From Brassica napus (taxonomy: Eukaryota; Streptophyta; Magnoliopsida; Brassicales; Brassicaceae), in NCBI RefSeq assembly GCF_020379485.1, contig NC_063452.1, forward strand, positions 12,317,065-12,381,064: a stretch of DNA of 64,000 nucleotides, in the 5' to 3' direction. This document shows, in pieces, positions 60,938-64,000 of this stretch. The notes under the pieces are model-generated. The model saw only the letters and a program-made list of their open reading frames with translations. It had not been told where the DNA came from and made no database searches. Both the position numbers and the translations under genes were made by a program. The number at the start of each line of letters is the position of its first letter. Position 1 is the stretch's first letter.

Positions 60938-61453
60938 TTGCATGCTCCTGTTTCAGATCAACCAGCTACACCAAAAGATGATACATCTTGCATATGTGAT
61001 GAGGTGATTGAAAAAATTAATTCTACTGATGTGAATGATCTGGTTTCTTTAGCTACAATTTCAGTGCTAGAGAACTTGTATGAGTCACCAACAATTATTT
61101 GTGTCAATGAAACAATTGAGTCTTCGCCTACGGAGTCGGCCCCAATAAAGCAACACACAGAGTCTTCAGTCCATCAAACCTCAGCCGAGGTTAGCAAGGA
61201 AAGTAGCAGAATGCAGGAGATTGATTTGGGCTCAAATCAGTTTGCCTCTTCAACTTCCTTAGAAGGAGAAGAAGAATATCAATTGGAATTGGATGAAAGT
61301 TCTGGTCCAATAGACCTTTTGACACCTTCAGGGAAAAGACTCCTTCGAGAAAGACCTGTTAAACCCTCGGCAAAAGGTATGGAATGGCAATTGCAATCCA
61401 CGTCTCGCGGACGAGGAAATAGAGGACGTGGAAACCGTGGGAGACTACGGTAG
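60938..61453 (+). pseudogene. Probable LINE ORF1 (gag-like) C-terminal part
   Basis: An open frame of about 170 codons is acidic and Ser/Thr-rich, then turns basic with GKRLLRERPVKPSAKGMEW and an RGRGNRGRGNRGR tail before TAG. This is the layout of the end of the nucleic-acid-binding ORF1 protein of plant LINEs, and an ORF2 follows on the same strand. The N-terminal domains are missing, so it is truncated. An AATAAA (61591) and a short A-run (61604) follow it, which could mean it is a separate retroposed piece. Confidence 0.5.
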
Positions 61454-61811
61454 AAGCAACTTTTTACCCCTCTAAAGTCAACCAAAACCATGCTTTGGTA
61501 GTCTCTTGTTTAATTATGATCATTGCATCTTACAATCTTCTCTCAAATTGTATGACTTCGGTCATAGCCTACTGTGTAATCGTTTTTCCAAATAAAAGTA
61601 TGTTAAAAAAAAACCTTCAGTAATTGTTTTATTTGAAGCAATGAAAAAACAAAGTTATCACTCTATTGTTTATTATGGATGTGTACAAACATGAGAAATC
61701 GGAACATTGCTCAAGCCTATAGTAGCACAACAAACCACGGATTGACCAAGAGCTCTCACAAAGGAATCCAGAGGACCAGAACGTTTCATCTCGACAGGCT
61801 GGAAGATCATC

Positions 61812-61945
61812 AGATTTTCCCACCCACCCTCCTCCTCTCCTTAGTCGTATTGAGCTGGAACTGCTGTGGTTTAGCGGGGTTTTTCCCACCCACCCTCCCC
61901 CTCTTCCTTAGTCGTATTGAGCTGGAACTGCTACGGTTTGGGGAA
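61812..61945 (+). repeat. Short tandem duplication at the LINE endonuclease start
   Basis: A block of about 68 bases (cccacccaccctcc...cttagtcgtattgagctgg) occurs twice in direct order (about 61818-61880 and 61887-61945). The start of the endonuclease (LSWNCCGLA / LSWNCYGLG) is therefore present twice. Confidence 0.75.
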
Positions 61946-64000
61946 CCCCGCAACAGTCCGAAGGTTCATAGACCTGAATAAAGAATGTTCTCCCGATGTT
62001 ATTTTTTTTACAGAAACAAAGAATGGAGATGACTTCGTACTGAAAGAACTGGAATCTTTAAATCTAAACTCCCACTACCTGGTGGCTCCGAAAAGCCCAG
62101 CCTCAGGAGGCCTTGCCTTGTTCTGGAAACCTGATGTGGAGGTATGCATCCTCACTTCGAACCCAAACTTCATAGATGCGTCAATCTCCTTTAAAGGAAA
62201 GAGCTTCAATGGCACCTTCGTCTATGGAGCCCCAAACATTCCTAAAAGACTGGAGGTGTGGACAATGCTCTCAGAACTAGATGCAAACCGTAACAATCCA
62301 TAGTTTTTCACCGGTGACTTTAATGAAATAACTTATAACTCAGAAAAATCAGGAGGGAGAGAGAGACCTGAAAGCTCTTTTAGCAAATTCTGAAGTTTTC
62401 TGTCATCCAACGACCTCTTTGACCTAAAGCACACAGACAACTTTCTATCATGGAGAGGTACCAGACACACACATTTGGTTCATTGTCGACTAGATAGGGC
62501 ACTAGCCAACAGCTCCTGGTCAGACCTTTTCCCAAATGTGAGATCTCACTATCTAGCCTTTGAAGCTTCGGTTCACAGGCCCATACTTTCAACCTTTGAC
62601 TCCAAAAGGAAAAAACCCTCGAAGATCTTCCGGTATGATCGACGACTACGTGAAAATGATGAAGCAAGGGATCTGTTTGCAAAGGTATGGGCTGATAATC
62701 AACACCTCTATGTACACCTGTGAATCCAAAAAAGCAGACAGACTATCTCAGCGTGGAGCAAGAAATTATATATTAACAGCAAAAAGAAAATTTTTGAACT
62801 CAAAGTAGCACTGGACAGTGCCTTATCCGCATCTATCTCTGATGATGAATGCATCTCTAGAATCAATCTGGACCTCCTCAAGGCATACAAGGCTGACGAA
62901 GAGTACTGGAGGCAACGCAGCAGGCTTCAATGGCTCACCCTAGGAAATAGAAACACGTCCTTTTTTCACGCTACTACGAAGGGAAGAAGAGCTAGGAATA
63001 GAATCTCGGTCCTCGAAGACTCAGAAGGATCACCAGTGTTCGAAGATGAGCAGATAGCTAACACCATCTCAAAGTACTTTAGTGATATCTTCACTTCCTC
63101 AGGAAACTCTGCAACAAAGGTGGTGCAGAAGGCCATCTCCCCCTGTATCTCCACAGAAATGAATGAGAAGCTCAATTAACTACCGTCACCCACTGAGATT
63201 AAAGACGCACTATTTGCAATTCATCCTGACATAGCCCTGGGACCTGACAGTTTCTCAGCTAGCTTCTTCCAATCTAACTGGGAGGCAGTAGGACCAAGGA
63301 TAATAAAGGAAACCCAATGCTTCTTCACCAAGGGTTATCTACCTCTCTGCATCAATGAGACACATATAAGATTGATTCCTAAGATTCAAAGTCCTAAAGC
63401 GGTCTCAGACTACAGACCCATTGCTCTCTGCAATGTCTATTACAAGATCATATCATAGCTACTTTCTCTACGGCTCAAGCCGGTTCTACAAGAGATAATA
63501 TCAGGGAATCAGTCTGCTTTCGTACCTGGAAGAGTGATCTCAGACAATGTCCTCATTACGCATGAAGTTCTCCACTTCCTTAAGTCGTCAGGGGCTGTCA
63601 AGCACTACTCCATGGCTGTGAAAACATATATCAGTAAGACTTATGATCGCCTAGAATGAACTTTTATACAAACAGTCCTTGAAAGAATGGGTTTTTGTTA
63701 AACCTGGATTGAGTGGATGATCCAGTGCGTCTCGACAGTCTCTTACTCCTTCCTGCTGGATAATGAAGCGGTAGGTAAAGTCCTTCCCCAGAGAGGCATC
63801 AGGCAAGTTGATCCCCTGTCACCATATATCTTTATCATTTACGGTTAAGTACTTTCAGGTTTATGTAAACAAGCTCAGGAAGTTGTAACCTTACCAGGCA
63901 TTAGAGTCTCCAGAAACAGTCTGAAGCTGAATCATTTTCTCTTCGCTGATGACACAATGATATTCATGAAGTCTAACACCCATGCTTGTGAAACTCTGCT
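61840..64000 (+). pseudogene. LINE ORF2: endonuclease and reverse transcriptase, decayed, runs off the window
   Basis: An APE-type endonuclease start (LSWNCYGLGNPATVRRF), then FFTETKNG and GGLALFW. The GDFNE motif at about 62314 follows a stop at 62302. The linker leads to a reverse transcriptase with [15 protein letters not shown] near 63410, QSAFVPGRVISDNVL, GIRQVDPLSPYIF and the catalytic FADDTMIF near 63950. At least seven stops (for example 62302, 62392, 62722, 63178, 63458) and several frameshifts rule out function. RNase H lies beyond the right edge. Confidence 0.85.

Noticed and set aside
1..64000. CRISPR arrays, operons or bacterial elements
   Set aside because: Spliced genes, plant transposons and leader structure show this to be plant nuclear DNA; the direct repeats seen are transposon or tandem-duplication units.

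Overview
The window is nuclear DNA of a Brassicaceae plant, most likely a Brassica. Three host loci carry the exon structures and protein signatures of genes that, from memory, lie together on Arabidopsis chromosome 1 (about At1g64140, At1g64110 and At1g64090). The rest is AT-rich and packed with plant transposon types: CACTA, Ty1-copia, Helitron, hAT and fold-back MITEs, and LINEs.

Layout. 1-2.4 kb: no gene recognised. 2.4-5.8 kb: a gene for a protein with eleven HGGG(K/R)RC-type Cys/His repeats, with a leader intron and two uORFs. 5.8-9.2 kb: a decayed tRNA-Leu and two fold-back repeats with telomere-like cores. 9.27-13.59 kb: a 16-exon AAA ATPase (DAA1 type, 831 aa). 13.8-41.2 kb: a tandem array of two-exon genes for secreted cysteine-rich (defensin-like) peptides, all on the minus strand. 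There are five intact genes, one pseudogene and the remnant of one more. A CACTA transposon (22.19-29.13 kb) splits the array; its transposase ORF is intact, but its second gene is broken and its right end is missing. 41.2-48.5 kb: a LINE 3' end and a copia element with 150-bp LTRs, itself interrupted by a 642-bp hAT MITE. 49.4-50.75 kb: a five-exon reticulon gene (RTNLB3 type). 51.25-53.44 kb: a Helitron carrying a captured fragment of a replication-protein-A-like gene. 53.45-64 kb: three decayed LINEs, a further hAT MITE and unassigned AT-rich DNA. The last LINE runs off the end of the window.

Most notable. The peptide genes escape single-frame ORF scanning, because a 52-nt signal-peptide exon is separated by a roughly 120-nt intron from a 206-nt exon for the mature domain; the longest open frame over each gene is a different, meaningless frame. 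The copies fall into two C-terminal subtypes, and one copy is a mosaic that looks like gene conversion. The array appears to have grown by unequal exchange of 3.2-kb and 4.7-kb units and to have been rearranged at the CACTA insertion. The host genes are not an operon; their link is conserved synteny. All exon coordinates come from manual splicing with GT-AG sites and consistent reading phase. No database search was possible.
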